Origin: Phlebopus portentosus
Taxonomy: Eukaryota > Basidiomycota > Agaricomycetes > Boletales > Boletinellaceae
DNA: 64,000 bases
Direction of reading: 5' to 3'
NCBI GenBank assembly: GCA_037892935.1
Contig: JAYXKI010000005.1
Span: 1,178,001-1,242,000, forward strand
Position numbers and translations under genes: made by a program. Below the pieces are notes generated by a model. That model was not told the DNA's origin and made no database searches. It saw only the letters and a program-made list of their open reading frames with translations. Of this stretch, positions 35,456 through 48,724 are shown piece after piece (position 1 is the first letter of the stretch; every line of letters begins with the position of its first letter).

Positions 35456-38400
35456 ATGGGCGTCCCCGGCCTCTGGGATGTGAGCTTTCGTATAATTCTA
35501 ATTTATATGTCCTTTTCATGTTTTTGTATAGATTCTTGCACCTGCCGGGAGACCCCGCTCACTGGCGAAGCTCGCCACTGACGCCTTTGAAAGTAATTTG
35601 TCTGGCAAACGCGCCTACCGCGTCGGCATCGATGCTTCCATCTGGTACAAGCATGCAGCCTACAGTAAAGGAGGAGAAAATTCGGAATTGCGTTTACTCT
35701 TCTTTCGTAGGTGCCTTCATTTGCATGTACTCCCTCATTTCATGATACGTTCTTCAGGCATTAACAGTCTAATCCGGCTTCCTCTTCTTCCGCTTTTCGT
35801 CTTTGATGGAAGATGGGGTCGTCCGAAGATGAAACGTGGGAATAGGATGGGAAAATCTGGAATTCCTGACCTAACAAGGAACATGAAGACCTTGCTGGAC
35901 ATCTTCGGAATCGAATGGCGCGAGGCGAGAGGAGAAGCTGAAGCCGAACTTGCCTTCCTGAATAGCGTCGGCGTTATTGACGCCATAATGACCGACGACG
36001 TAGATACCTTCCTCTTTGGAGCTAATACAGTTATTCGAAAGTACGTGCCGTTATACTATTGTTTCCTATCCTTTATCAAACGAGTTACATTTTCTTTCGA
36101 TTAGCCCTAGTTTGAGCCTCACCGGAAACCGGTCGAGTCCTGCGACGAATCTAGATGGTAAACCGAGCAATCAACATGTTATGGAATTCAGAATTGAAGA
36201 CATTCAAACCCATCCTGAGATTAGAATGTCCCGAGGTGGAATGATTTTATTCGCGCTCTTAACGGGAGGGGACTATGACAATGTGTGTGCTATTAATATC
36301 ATGTCTCTTCCTAAAATATACATTTACGTTTCATCTAGGGAATAGACAAGATTGGAAAGGCTACAGCGCATGCGTTAGTCCGATGCGGTTTTGGTGACGA
36401 ACTTTACACGGCAGTGCTGAATCGCGACGTGGTATCCCTTCATAATTTCCTCCCAGCTTGGAGGCAAAGGATCAATACTGAACTTCGGGAGAACAGACAA
36501 GGCTTCTTGAAAAGAGCTGCTCCTGGACTTTGCCTGCCGGTTAACTTTCCGAACTTGGACCTGCTCGACAAGTACGTGCGACCGGAGAGCAACGAAGGTG
36601 GAATACAAGGAGTCTGGAAGAACAAAAAACTCAATCTTCCTCAGTTGGCTGCATTTTGCGAAGAATATTTCGAGTGGGGTACTCGTACTCAGATAATTAA
36701 GCGTTTTCGGAGTCTTCTCTGGGACGCAAGCGTCATCTACTTATTGCGAAAAGCTGCTTTGGAACAGGACAAAAAGGAAGTCGACAGGCAGTACCCATCT
36801 GGAGCTCCATACGCCGAAATCCGACACTGTCGAAGGCCCGAACTGCGTGATGCAGTAGGAACGTCTATGTCGCTCATGTCCCGGTACTTGAAACATGACA
36901 CGACGGTCAGAAGTGATATTGACCGTAGGATAAGCGCAGCTTTCATCAATGAAGGCCCAGTGGATTCCAGTTCAGCAAGAGAATTGGATGATCCCAGATC
37001 ATTTATCATCAAAATACACGGCGAGCGTCGCCACGTTTCGACAGACAGGTGTCTTGAATATCGAATCGAGGTGGATCCGGAGGTCCTGGTTCAGCTAACT
37101 AAATCCGGCATCAAGGGGACCCGTCCGGAGCAAAGCCAAAGGATGGCTCCTAGTAACGACGTGGACGATGATGGAACGACAGAAGGGAGTGAAGATGAAG
37201 CTACAGCTACGAGGAAAAGAAAGCCAAAAGAGCCGCCGAATCCGCTCAGCACTCTCCGGATGTGGTGTCCAGCATCTATGATTTTACGCGTCAATCCCGG
37301 CCTAATCGAAGAATACGATCGGGCCCAAGAGGAGAAGAAACGGAAAGCAATGCGTAAAGCGTTAGGTTCTCGAGGGACTGCATCTGCTAGAGGTAGAGGA
37401 TGGGGGAAAGGCAGACGTCGTCCGAGGGATTTGGACAGTGAGACGGAAACAGAGGCGGAGGATGCAGATTATTCACGTCCATCACCACAGAAGCGAAGAA
37501 GAGCCACAGCGAGACAGGAAGTATCAAACAATTCTGTCACTGTAAGTTCAAAAAGCAACAATTCTATGCCGTCAGACGTATTCTCCGACGTTATTTCCGG
37601 TCCTGCAAGGCCAGCGGACAGTCTTTCGCGTCTTGAAGGTCGTAGTTACACAGCTTTAAGTAGCTCGATCTCGATCAGTACCACGATAGCATCACGTCCA
37701 GCCGATACAACATCGCGTGACAAAGCAAATAAATTAGCCTGCCGGGCTTCCAATAGCTTTCAAGATGTCCCAGCATTCTCACCACAATCGCGCTGGACTG
37801 TATCGCACAGGCCGCGTATATCCAGCGATCACTGGGATGCAAACGATTCGTCGTCGTTGTTCCTTTTTTCGATCCCTGATCCATGCGACCCCGACCTTAT
37901 AGAGAGGGAAGACCTGCACAATCGTGCTCCAGAGCCGGTTTTCAGATGGACCGACATCTCTTCGGGTGTCAGTCATACATATGATCGTGATGAAGATGAA
38001 GGCTTTGTTTCCGATGATGGCGAGTTGGACCGATCTTTCCAGCGGGGCTTCATACGCAAGGCTCAACAGACGAATGCAAGTTATGTGCTTAGAGGGACGA
38101 GGAAGACTACTAAGCCTCAAGTCGGCGAGCCAGGCATTCTCGTTCTCGAAAATCCACTCTCCGTTTCTACGAACAAAGTAGGAAAGAAGTTTTCGCAGCT
38201 TACATCGAGTGTATCGAAGATACTACGGCAGAGGCAAACTTCCTCTGCGCTTGACCGCAACTTGCCTGATTATGGACGCGATATCCCGTTGTTTCTCCCT
38301 TCTCGATCGTCTTCGCCCGTTCTTGTGGAACAAACGTCGTCGCAGACAACGAGCCATTTGACGATGTCAGCTACTCAAGACTTCGACGTGATAGTTGTAG

Positions 38401-38585
38401 AGTCATCCGATGAGGATTTTGACTCTTCGTTCGATCGTCCTTCCAGTCATTTAGTTTCGAGTCTCGCTCCATCCCGACGGCGAAATGAACGAAGCTACAA
38501 GAAACATCAGTTCGCAAACTGTTCCCAGGACAGCGGTATCGCGATGTGCGACGATAACGACTACCTTGACCTGACGCATCTATAG
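35456..38585 (+). CDS. GEN1: GEN1/Yen1-like XPG-family Holliday junction resolvase
   Basis: Five exons (35456-35479, 35532-35706, 35758-36040, 36105-36282, 36339-38585) give 968 aa. It starts MGVPGLWD, the usual N-terminus with glycine 2 at the active site. The XPG-N region holds VGIDASIWY and LFVFDGRWGRPKMKRGN; the XPG-I region holds GEAEAELAFL and IDAIMTDDVDTFLFGA; the helix-hairpin-helix follows with LTGGDYDNGIDKIGKATAHA. All expected acidic catalytic positions are visible. After about residue 400 comes a GEN1-like block (LRMWCPASMILRVNPGLIEE), then a long disordered Ser/Arg-rich tail with basic patches (RKRKPKEPP, PQKRRRA). GEN1/Yen1 cuts Holliday junctions late in the cell cycle, often under phosphorylation control; the many Ser-Pro sites in the tail fit that but prove nothing. 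Confidence 0.9.
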
Positions 38586-38881
38586 CGAAATTTCCCTTTT
38601 TTGGCTTCTACCACGGAAACTGTTGGATAATTCGAGTTCTGCTGAGTTCTTGCTATCTACATATTTTTATTTTTAATTATGTACATAGAGGACAGTCATC
38701 TTCAGTGCTCTACCTGTCAACATAAATTTCTTACTAGATAAGTATGTAGCTCTGTTCGGTGATTGACTAAAGTCACTCGAATTTTCACATTACTAGTAAT
38801 ATTTACCGTTTACGTAAGAGATGCTCAGATGGGTTTTTCCTTCCACTGGCATGCCATAGATTTCTGACGCTACCATCAACG

Positions 38882-39707
38882 ATGTTCAGAAAAGCTGCAA
38901 TCGGGCTTTTTAGCCAACGTGGCAGTTCACTCAGACCTATCAGTCGTCTGGACGTGTTGGTCTCTAACTTTCGAGTGATGACAATAGCAACGGCTTCCGC
39001 CAATGAGCATGGTGAGCACGAACATCGATATTCCGAATCCACTCCGCCGCATTTACATTCATGAATTACCTGTCTTAGATGTTCGTACTCGACTGACCAC
39101 GGAGCTCAAGAATGCTATGAAGGTCCTCATGCCTTAATTTGTATCGTTACGACTTGTCTTTGTAACCAACCGTTAACTTCAGTCCAGAAACAAGTTTGCC
39201 TCAACTGTCTTGCGGGTGAACTCCCTTCTTATCAATTCTACGTACGATTTCTAACAAAAATATCAGTCAGTTCTAGCCGAAGTATATACAGCGGACAAGA
39301 ATCCGTCTGGAGCGGTGTCTAACTCTCAAGTAGTATCCATTCTTAGGAAAGCCATTTCCCGTCGTGTTAGTACACTCCTTCTTTCTTCAGGCTTATTGAC
39401 AAGAAAAAACTCTCAGGCAGAATCGGCGGAGAAGTATGCGGTTGCCTCGCGCCTTGATCTTGCTGATACTGAAAGTCGTGAGGCCAAGTATCTTGAGACA
39501 TTCCTCCCCCCTTCCTTGTCGGAAGCAGACATTGACGCTCTTTTAAACAAACTCGCCGTTGAGCAAAACCTCATGACAAACGATCCAAAACGCGCAATGG
39601 GCACGCTGCTTAGGTCATTCTTCGGGCAGGTTGACAAAGCTCTTGTAGACGGGCTATTCGTGAAACAGCGTGCCGAGGTGGTCCTTGATAAGCTTCGGCA
39701 AAAATGA
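38882..39707 (+). CDS. AIM41: AIM41/YqeY-family mitochondrial protein
   Basis: Five exons (38882-39011, 39079-39122, 39183-39215, 39267-39365, 39417-39707) give 198 aa. The first 40 residues are rich in Arg, Ser and hydrophobics and lack acidic residues until NEH, as in a mitochondrial presequence. The rest is YqeY-like: RLTTELKNAMKSRNKF, VLRSVLAEVYTADKN, ESAEKYAVASRLDLADTE and YLETFLPPSLSEADI, with a GatB-tail-like C-terminal helix pair. The last intron (39366-39416, GTTAGT donor) is inferred because it joins ISRR to AESAEKY; the frame is open through it. Yeast Aim41 is mitochondrial with undefined function; YqeY resembles tRNA amidotransferase tails. Confidence 0.88.
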
Positions 39708-39782
39708 ACCATGCAGCAAAAGTTTTACGATTTTAAAGCGCTATGTTATCGTACATTACAAACACTATCTATTGTCCCAGCA

Positions 39783-42552
39783 TTAAGCACCGGTTCCAAA
39801 AGGTCCAGAGTTTTGAGTATTATCAATCCTAGCATTTTCAGCGGTCGCCGACGACTCGTCCGAAGTAGACCGAGCGCCTTTCGAAGAAGTTCTGCCATCG
39901 TCATTTGTGCTGCCGGATGGGGCTGTCGACGATGCTGGAGATGCCACAGTACTCCTCGGCAACATACTTCGGCATCTCAGAAGGTCTTCAACACACCGAG
40001 TTGTCATCTGCTGGACATTCTCCAGGATCCGCAAGCGCTCGTCGATTGCCTCTCGTGTAAGCTGATCGAATAATCGGAGCTGGTCATCGGTAAGGACCGG
40101 CGGAAGTTCTCTTGCAGAGCGTTGCCTGGCTTGCTGTGGGAAGTCGAGTAGTCGAAACGGGGCATTAGGCAAATTGGTGCCAAATCTTCCTGGCACGGGT
40201 CTTTGGGATGTTCGAAACAGTGGATATGATGAGATATGAGGGTCAAACAAAGGAATTAGCGTGGGTGTCCGTGTTTGTCGGTCAGAGTCCAAAGCAGAAC
40301 CAGTCTCACTCAAACGCGAAGACGAAGAGTGATTGTTATTCGGTTCACGTCCATTAGACGCCCGACCTTCAGAGCTAGCTGGTCGTGGACTATCGTCTCT
40401 TCTCGGAGATTGGCCGGAAGGCAAATTCATGTCTAAACGAGTCTGGTGCCGCAGGGCCGCCGACGCCGCTACTTCCTGAGCGCTGGATGACGAGGGAGCT
40501 GTGGAAGTTGTCCGAGCTACATTCCCAGATTCATTGACTGTTGGATCTGTTCGGTTCTCGTTCAGGGATTGCTCAACCCTGACTACTGTCGTTGTCCGTG
40601 TGGGAGCAAGAGCTCCAATAGGCTGATCATTCGGTAGTGGATTATTGTCAATTCCTGGACCTTGAGGCCAGGCTTGCCAAACACCATCAGGCCTAAAGAA
40701 TCCTGCAAAACGTTCTCCACGGGTAGGAAATGGTCGAGGATAAGCAAGAGGCTGAGGAAATTCGTGGGGTCCATGTCGAACTGCTGCTCCGTTATCTTCT
40801 GGCTGCTGGACTTGTCCTGGCAATGGGCCTGGAGGAAATTGTCCGTGGCCAACAGGCGGCACTCCTGCAGCTCCCATAATACGACCGAAAATCCCACCAC
40901 GATTTGCTCCCTGGTCCGGCTGCCATTGAAGCGGTTCAGCAGGTGCAGGGCCATTAGGCGCCCGTGGAAGAACTCCAGGTTGAACTCGAGGAGCAGCGGC
41001 CTGACCATTGCCTTGAGGTGGTCGGTTCTCCTCAAGCACCGATCTTCGGCTATTTAGTGCGTTCAAGGACATGTTATCATAAGGTCGTTTATATATAAAA
41101 CGAGAAGTTCTATAAACCATACGTACCAGGTTGGGCAACTCTGTTGTCGTTCTAGCCAAGAACGAAGACAGTAAAAATGAAAGATGTGACCACATGGCAG
41201 TTTCTTCGGAGTTGTATTCGGACCATCCTGCGGCCTTGGCGCAGGAGCCTGACCACCGGAGTCTTCTGGTTCCTGGGTACCTGAAGGATGAACCATTTCG
41301 TCTCGGCAGATGATACAGGTCCTGTCGCTCATGTTGTTCAGTTCCTCCTCTGTAGCGTTTGGGTAACGTTCGTCCATGTTCCTCGTTGCAGTACGATATC
41401 GAAGGAGATCACGGAATCGTATAATAAACGAACGAGCTGTAATGTATACATCTCGGACAATGTTTAATGGGAGACCATAGAATGTCAGGACAAGCATAAA
41501 GAATGACATGTACGTGACGAGTTTGACGAAATCTTGTGTGATTGAATGCATGAGGCACGCAGATGAGTAGAGGATCACAGAGGGGTTTTTCTAGGCACAC
41601 CTGTCGCCAATTCGACATAGAACACTAACATGCTCTTGTCTTCCCATGGAGGCGCATTTTCACCGCCTCTCCGGGACGCGCGTCTAAGGTCTAGGAGTGC
41701 AATAGCGTACTTCGCAACTGAGTTACCTAAACTTGCAAGAAGAATTGCGTACTACATGGTCATGGATTCATTAGCGTGCTCTTGTAAGCATTTGTACAAA
41801 ACTCACTTCGCTTGCAAACAGAACCGTTCCGCCCACGCCGTACGTCAGCATGTTTTCGACGGTTAAAAGGAATACGACTAGATCCGTAGCCCAAAGAAGC
41901 CAGATTAGAGCATTGATGCGAACATGGAACAACAAAGGCGGTCCGGGATATGGTCTTTGGTCCATCTAAGACCTCGTGAGCTATTTTCCACATAGAAGGA
42001 GATATCCAAAGGCCCGCTTACCCATTCTATCCTATCCGATAGGAGCCAATGGAAGCACTTCGTGAACAATAGAAGGCCGAACATCAGAGCAAACGGTATA
42101 TCAAACTCATCACGGAATATGGTAAATGCGAGGAGCGATTCCGTCACAAAGAACCACATTCGATCGTATAGTCTCTGGAAAAGGTCATATTAACACATGA
42201 ACTAACTTACGAATGGGTATGTATGGATACACACTTCAACTTCCATCGCTCTCAAAGGTCCGAAGAATATCTGCTGTAATAGGCGACCTGCCAAGAGCGC
42301 GAGAAGTAAGGCAAAGTTTGCAAGGACCTTCAAATTGAGCGGTAAGCATTAATCCGCTTTGCTTTATGCGAGTGTATATACCACAACAGCGCCATTGCTT
42401 TTGGAAAGATAGACTGCCACCGAATAGAAATTGCTATGCTTCTTAAGCGCGTTGGCAACTACCGCAAAGACAGCGCCCACGGACAGCCCAGTGTATAGAA
42501 GTACGCGATAGGAGGCTATCGAAGACGCGTAATGTTGAAGCTGAGTGGGCAT
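39783..42552 (-). CDS. HRD1: HRD1, ERAD E3 ubiquitin ligase
   Basis: Seven exons (42552-42382, 42327-42235, 42174-42022, 41965-41807, 41751-41601, 41532-41127, 41049-39783) give 799 aa. Several transmembrane helices lead in (YRVLLYTGLSVGAVFAVVAN, NFALLLALLAGRLLQQ, ALIWLLWATDLVVFLLT, LVTYMSFFMLVLTFYGLPL). A RING-H2 follows with CIIC, LPCGHIFHFYCLRSWL and CPTC; its last cysteine codon is split by the final intron. The remaining 420 residues are Pro/Gly/Gln/Ser-rich and disordered, ending in a helical QLTREAIDERLRILENVQQM segment. Hrd1 forms the ER retrotranslocation channel and ubiquitylates misfolded proteins. The gene converges on AIM41 with only 75 bp between stops. Confidence 0.95.
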
Positions 42553-42619
42553 CGTCGCAGCGGACGACAAAGGTTTCTGAGCTCGAGTGACACGTCTTCC
42601 TTGAACGTGCGTCCATCGT

Positions 42620-42625
42620 CACGTG
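42620..42625. promoter_or_regulatory. CACGTG palindrome upstream of HRD1
   Basis: Within TCACGTG, 68 bp before the HRD1 ATG. It is the closest of the series to its start codon. Confidence 0.3.
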
Positions 42626-42758
42626 CCCATCTCTGATCGGCGCTACGTAATACTAATATTAATAAGTGAAGGATCGAAGGATCCCCCGTTTACAGGTTTC
42701 TTCGTGTGTTATATTTCGTGTCATTCGTTCTATGTGATCTATCTGAACAACGGGATTA

Positions 42759-44951
42759 TCATCTCTTCTCCATAGCTCCTTCCGAAGCCAAAGGATCATC
42801 TATAGTCTTAACGGGACCCTTGAACCATCGACGCGCAGAAAGTATCCAATGAAGCCCAGCATAAATAAATATACCCATAATTATCACAACAGCATAATCT
42901 TTATTACGAAATGCAAAGTGGTACAGTAAGTCGAGCGCGAGTCGAAAAAAAATGAGCAACCACGTACTCATATCCTCTGCGTCCACTTTTTGTCCAGAAG
43001 GGAACATCAGTAGGACAATTATGAAGGATACCCACGCCACGGAGACACAGCCTAGGGGGATGCCCCATCGTCCGAGGCTGAATGGTCCAGGTATGAGCTT
43101 GTTTCGACCCGAAGTGATACGAAGGAATATCGGTGTCGCGTAAGATGTGTACAATCCAATGACAGCCATTCTACAAACCCGCCGTTTCGTCAAAATATGA
43201 ATTGTCATAAACCATCAAATCCCCAATACCGTACCCAGCAAGGGAAGTCAATGCAGCTTCAGAAAAACCAAGAAGCCCGCAAATGCCAGCAACGCATACG
43301 ACTAGCCATACCGCGTAAACAGGTGTCTGGGTATACTTGTTTATACGTCTCCAATAACGGGATCCCGGCAATGCACCGTCGCGGGCAAAGGCGAAAACCA
43401 CGCGTGATGCATCAACAGTCTGAGCTGCGCCTGTCACGAACTACCAACTTTATCCTCAGACAATGGCATGTTATGATCAGAATTCTAAGCCCACCTGAAC
43501 AACTATGACCAGAGACCACACGGCAAGCATGCCTTTTCTACCAAGTACATCAAGAAAGAGTTGGCCCATTGGCAAGGATAAGTCTGTTTCAAGCAGGGCC
43601 GGTACAGATGTAAGAGCGAAAGATGCTGCAATCAGAGTAAGCCATCCAAGAGAGGCAGTAGCACCAACGCCAATGAGAATAGCGAGGGGCCCAGCCCAAG
43701 ATGCGTTTGTAGTTTCTTCGCTGATATGCGCAGCGGAATCGTCTTTTTCAGGAATATGCGTAAGACTTACTACTGAACGAACATTGAATACGCACATCCG
43801 GTAAGCGTCCACATGGGTGCGGTAAATGCCAAGAGAAATGCCCAACCATCTAGATGATAAAGTGCAAGGTGATGAATCAACGACGCCGTGGGTCCGAGGA
43901 AATGGAATGCATGTGTACCATTAGACCATCCTGTATTATTCTCAAACATCGTGAATGCATCACGTGTAGATACCTTATTACCACCCGAACAAACATACAG
44001 GGCGATGATGGCACCCACGGTTGTGCCGACTAGATCGCATAAATCGGATGAGTCTTGAATATTTGATTCGATGAATTGCGCATACCATTGATGACGACGT
44101 AAAACAAGTTCAATCTGGCCAAGACGCTAGTTGCAGTGGAACACACGACCCCGTGGACAAAGAGGATAGCAAGAAGAATGCCATAAGTAGGACCACTCCC
44201 AAGGTTCATAGCGCCATCCGAACCCACAGCAATAGCAGTGGTTATCATCTGAGCACTTGCAAGGGGTGAGAGCCTCATCCTGCGAAACACCACGATGAAC
44301 CGAAGGCATAGAGTACATGGACGTACCACGTGAAGTCAATAGAACAGACCAGAGTTACTTGGCCTGTAACATTTGCCCATCCGGTAATCCAGCTTGCCAA
44401 AGCAGACCATCTCGGAGGAGCAAGTTTGGCGGAGAAATAATATAGCCCAGCACTCGTGCTACGCAATGATATAAGAAGCAAAAGCAGCAATCCTCTTAAG
44501 AAACACTTACGGCATTGACGATGTGAGCTCAGCCATCGATCTAGTCGGTATCGTAAGGACTCAGTTAGCAATCTGTACGAGCGATTTGTAGTCTTACGCT
44601 GCAATTGGCATGACGAAAAGACTGGGAATGAGCCATCCAAATACCATCCCTACATGCCCGCCAGATACGAGCGGAAAAGACAGCGTTGATGAGACGGAAG
44701 CTATCACTCCCATTATAGAAAAGGCAAAAGCAATCGTTTCAATAAGCTGCGGTAGGTCATCCGAATGAGCTTATGAAATTTCTCCATGACTGCTAAGTAG
44801 AGCGCACCGAGAATTCTCTCTTGAACTCAGATTTGTAGCCTAGTTCAGCGAGCAGTTCATTATCTTTCGCATGCAAAGTGTCAAGCTCGCTCGTATGGCG
44901 GCCAACTAGCTCAGTAGTGACTGTAACATCTGATTTCGTGTTTTTCGGCAT
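42759..44951 (-). CDS. APC-superfamily amino acid/GABA-type permease
   Basis: Eleven exons (44951-44808, 44746-44598, 44540-44511, 44458-44327, 44255-44086, 44029-43919, 43849-43796, 43742-43495, 43440-43235, 43170-42968, 42898-42759) give 528 aa. The start MPKNTKSD is the first ATG; upstream frame begins at non-ATG. The cytosolic N-terminus with ELGYKSEFKREFS is followed by helix 1 sequence (IAFAFSIMGVIASVSSTLSF). About twelve transmembrane segments are visible, with family loops DSAAHISEET, VDASRVVFAFARDGALP and SGRNKLIPGPFSLGRWG. These match fungal GABA/choline-type permeases (Uga4, Hnm1 group). Substrate cannot be set from sequence alone. The exon 4-5 join uses acceptor GCAAG at 44256, giving DFTCAQM. 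Confidence 0.93.
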
Positions 44952-46022
44952 GCTGTAAGTGTAATGCGCCAGCCTTGGAGTGTTGATACAGTTAAGAAAC
45001 AAGTGGGGATATGCGAGACTTCGCGAAGATTTGATGGAGTCTTTATCAGTTCGCACGGCCAAAGACGGCTCAGGAGTCACATTGCTAACTTGTTATCATG
45101 TTCCTTGACTTGAGCGGTGTTTCTGAATGATAGGATAAACATTCCCAGAGCAGTCGGTCGGTGAGAAGCACTTACACAACCGGTTCAGATAAGTTGCCGA
45201 ACTGATAACATTGAAAAGTGTCCGATCCAGATTCCACACCGTTGGAAGTTTCGACGAATCAGATATTTAAACTGTACCAGTGAATAAAGTCTTCCTTCTT
45301 CAGAACCATCTTCTTAGAAAGTAAAATCTTGAGCTCACCTGAAGCATTGGCCCGGCCGTTGACAATCTCACAGAACACGAAGATCATCGACTAGTCAAGT
45401 CAGACCCTGAGGGACCACCTTCGCATCCTCAGCTATGTCAATGAAACCGAGTGCCTGGAAACAAAGACTATTGTACACATCGGAGTCTGCGAAAATCATG
45501 GAGTTCTTTCTTCAACTCCAGTTCAGAGAAATAACATACTTTGGATTTACAGTAATGCACACGGCGAAATTCCAGGTGATGCTTGTTACCGTCTCTATCC
45601 GATCCGAAAGTCCAATGGCGGCAAGAAGATGACCTGTTGTTCTGTTCTGTGGCGCAGATAAGTACAGCAGCACTATTAGACCGATAAGGTTTGTCAGCAG
45701 TAATACTTTGACCTCTCGCATCCGTTCTGGATAAACTGCTGGACCTAACCACGAGCTGATCCACACCAGCGCCTAACTTGAGCGCCAAGCGGGTCGGTCC
45801 GAAGTTCTGAGCGCCTAAGGCCTTTTCATTATTCCATTTCACTTGTCGGCAATTTGTGTACAATCGAATATGCCAAAAAGAATTCCATTGTGACTCATAT
45901 TTTTCAGCAGGCTTGTATAATTTCATTCCGGTGCCTCTTATCTTATCAATCCGGAGGGCAGGGTCACGGACATAAAAGGCGAGGCTGTGTTTAATGGTTT
46001 TGTACGCCTTTCTCAGTCTTTC
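44952..46022. other. Divergent intergenic region, about 1.07 kb
   Basis: Between the permease and amidohydrolase starts. A 216-codon minus frame (46118-45468) starts at GTG and overlaps the first coding exon opposite; it shows no domain and is judged to be chance. Otherwise nothing recognised. Confidence 0.5.
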
Positions 46023-48724
46023 ATGTTGGAACGACGCAAATCTGACAGGCCTGTACAGGCCAAAGCTACGTCTGAGCAGTCGCAAGCAGCTCGCAGTTCG
46101 TCCCGCGAGGCGAAGCACAAGACTTCGAGGTTTTTTACCCTTGGTAAACTTGCGGCGGGCTCGATTCTTCTTGCTGGTTTCTCACTGCTATATCGTACGG
46201 GTCTGTATGGCAGCGGGTCACTTCCAAGCACCTATGCCTTGTGTTCAGCAACTCGCCCGGCCATATATACCGCCGATAGCGGGAACACTGTTAGCCAGTG
46301 TCTTCTTGTTCGCGGCTCCAGAATTTTGCACACTGGTTCCCTCGGTAAGTGCACGACGAAAATTTTATCCTCATTTCCAAGCCGAAACTCTCTACCTAGA
46401 TGAAGTGAAGAGATTTTGGGATTCAAACTCAAGTGTGGCCCATGATCAGGAAATGCAATCAGTTCTTAAGGTACCTCTTGCCATGCGCTATGTTCCCCCA
46501 AATGCTATTGTCGTTCCAGGCATGAGCGGTATGCTATGTATTATAACTACACGCTATGTCTGGTCCTAATGAACTTCAGATTCTCATGGGCATATCCTTG
46601 AATACGGCGCGAGCAGATTGCTGCCTTTAGAGGGATCCAAAGATAGCAGAGGTGAGTGTCCAAGTTAGTGTCTGAATCCTCGAAGTCCTAATTCCTCTGT
46701 TGTGCGTAGCGGCCGTGGATCGAGTCAGAGACTATATCATTGCTCATCCGGACATTCTGAATGATACGTCGAGATATATCGAAGGTTGGGGCTGGGACCA
46801 TACAGTATGGCCGGTGGAAGAATTTCCATCATACGTAAGTCTCCGTAGAAGATCAGAGAGCCATTGTATCGCACTGAGACCTTGGCTCAGAGGGAACTTG
46901 AAGGAGATGCCATTGTCCGAGGGCGTCCGATTGTTCTCCAGAGTAAAGATGGTCACGCACAATGGGTGTCAAAGGCCCTTCTTGAACAGATGCTTCCCTT
47001 ACCAGATAGTGTGGATGGTGGAATTATCATCAGGGATAAAGACGGGAATGCTACAGGTAAGTGCTCTATTTAGAAACTAGGATTGGACCTTATTGGCTGC
47101 CAGGTGTCTTCCTTGACAAGGCTCAAGACTTGATTAAGAAGCCGCCTCTGACAGATGTAGATCGGTTGCTCCGCTTCAAACTGACTGTTGAAGATGCTCT
47201 CTCTAAGGGTCTAACATCTCTCCATGACGCCGGCTTTGATCCCACATCTCTTCAATTTTTCAGAAGGTATGAAGTCCGCAGGACATTGTGTAACTCCGAT
47301 TGTTATCTGGTATCTGTAGTCAGGCAGAACTCGGGAATCTTCCAGTGCGCCTTCCAAATTTTGCGACAAGTGCTAGTTCTAAGGCTTCTCTAGATTAGGA
47401 TCTATGGGATGAGGTACTTCAACGAAAATGTCGAGTACTGGGGAAACCAAGCCACCAAAATCATCGATCATAACAGACTGACCTCTAGGAGTGTCAAAAT
47501 TTATGCTGACGGTAAGCGTTGTTAATTATCGCTTTGACGGATTTGAATGATCGAAAGTCACTGTTTAGGAGCTTTAAGGTCGGGTGGTGCGGCGGTCAGT
47601 ACAAGTCTTCCGTATCCCTGCTAGACCGACCTTACGACTCTCGCGAACAGTTATTTGAGCCATATACAGACAATCCAGAAAGTAGTGGTTTCATGAGGAC
47701 TGATCCCAGTGTTTTGTACGAATTTATTCCCAGATTCATGAAAGATGGATGGCAAGTGGTAAGCACGGCTAAGACTTTGACGTCGCGCGTCAATTGAGAT
47801 GTTGCTAGAATACCCATGCCATTGGCGACCGAGCCAATTCGATCGTTCTTGATGCCATTGAATCAGCAGTTCCCAACGGTCCGGACGATACAGTCGGGAC
47901 CTCTTTACGTCCGCGCATTGAACACGCTCAAATCATGAGGCCGAAAGATGCAGCACGTCTTGCGAAGCTTGGAGGTCAGTTGCCCTTTATCACTGGTGAA
48001 TATGTCTTTATCTGACTACCATCCTTCCCGTACTGTTGGAACAGTAATTGCAAGCGTCCAGCCTACGCATGCGTAAGCAAATCTTATATCGGTATCGTTA
48101 TAACTGACGACATTTTTCTTCAGAGTGAGCGACATGTGGTATGCACAGGAGCGTCTGGTACGTCCAATTGTGTTTAAGCGCTCAAAACCTAGTCTTCCGA
48201 TGCTTATCATGACGTGTGAAAGGGACCTGAACGTGTAAAGAACCTCTACGCCTTCCGAACAATCATCGACTCGGGTGCACGCGTTGCATTGGGCTCGGAT
48301 TTCCCTGTTGAAGATATGAATCCCCTTGCAGGATTCCATGCTGCCATAACCCGTCTTTCTCCTGATGGGCGTTCACCACACGGTCCGAACGGATGGTATG
48401 TGAAATGCTTTCGCTGTAATCAAAGCATCTGATTGTGTTTTCAATAAGGTTCCCTGAACAGCGTTTAACGCGCGTTGAAGCGCTCAGAGGTAGGGATATC
48501 GCAAAGGCGTGTCTTCAATGTGCTTAAAGAGGCATTTAGGTTTCACGATCGATCCTGCATACGCGTCATTTTCTGAAGGGGATCTGGGAACATTAGAGCC
48601 TGGAAAAGTTGCGGACTACGTCGTCCTCTCCCAAGACATAATGACCGTTGCTGTGGACAAGATTTTAGAGACGAAAGTAATAGCCACTGTCATCGATGGA
48701 GAAGTGGCATTTGGGACCCTCTAA
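46023..48724 (+). CDS. Membrane-anchored amidohydrolase (YtcJ-like)
   Basis: Sixteen exons starting at ATG 46023 (the frame opens earlier only at a GTG). Exons include 46023-46344, 46400-46528, 46580-46651, 46710-46834, 46879-47056, 47104-47266, 47320-47344, 47394-47511, 47569-47594, 47651-47758 and 47809 onward. After a basic start comes a single hydrophobic anchor ([16 protein letters not shown]), suggesting a type II membrane protein. The amidohydrolase-3 core has the metal motif SDSHGH, then [42 protein letters not shown] and [13 protein letters not shown], ending VALSQD-type lines ([11 protein letters not shown]). Enzymes of this family hydrolyse C-N bonds of varied small substrates; none can be named. 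Three exons are 26 nt or shorter or close to it, which explains the many introns. Confidence 0.88.

Noticed and set aside
45468..46118. Minus-strand open frame of 216 codons
   Set aside because: Starts at GTG, overlaps the first amidohydrolase exon opposite, and shows no domain or splice logic.
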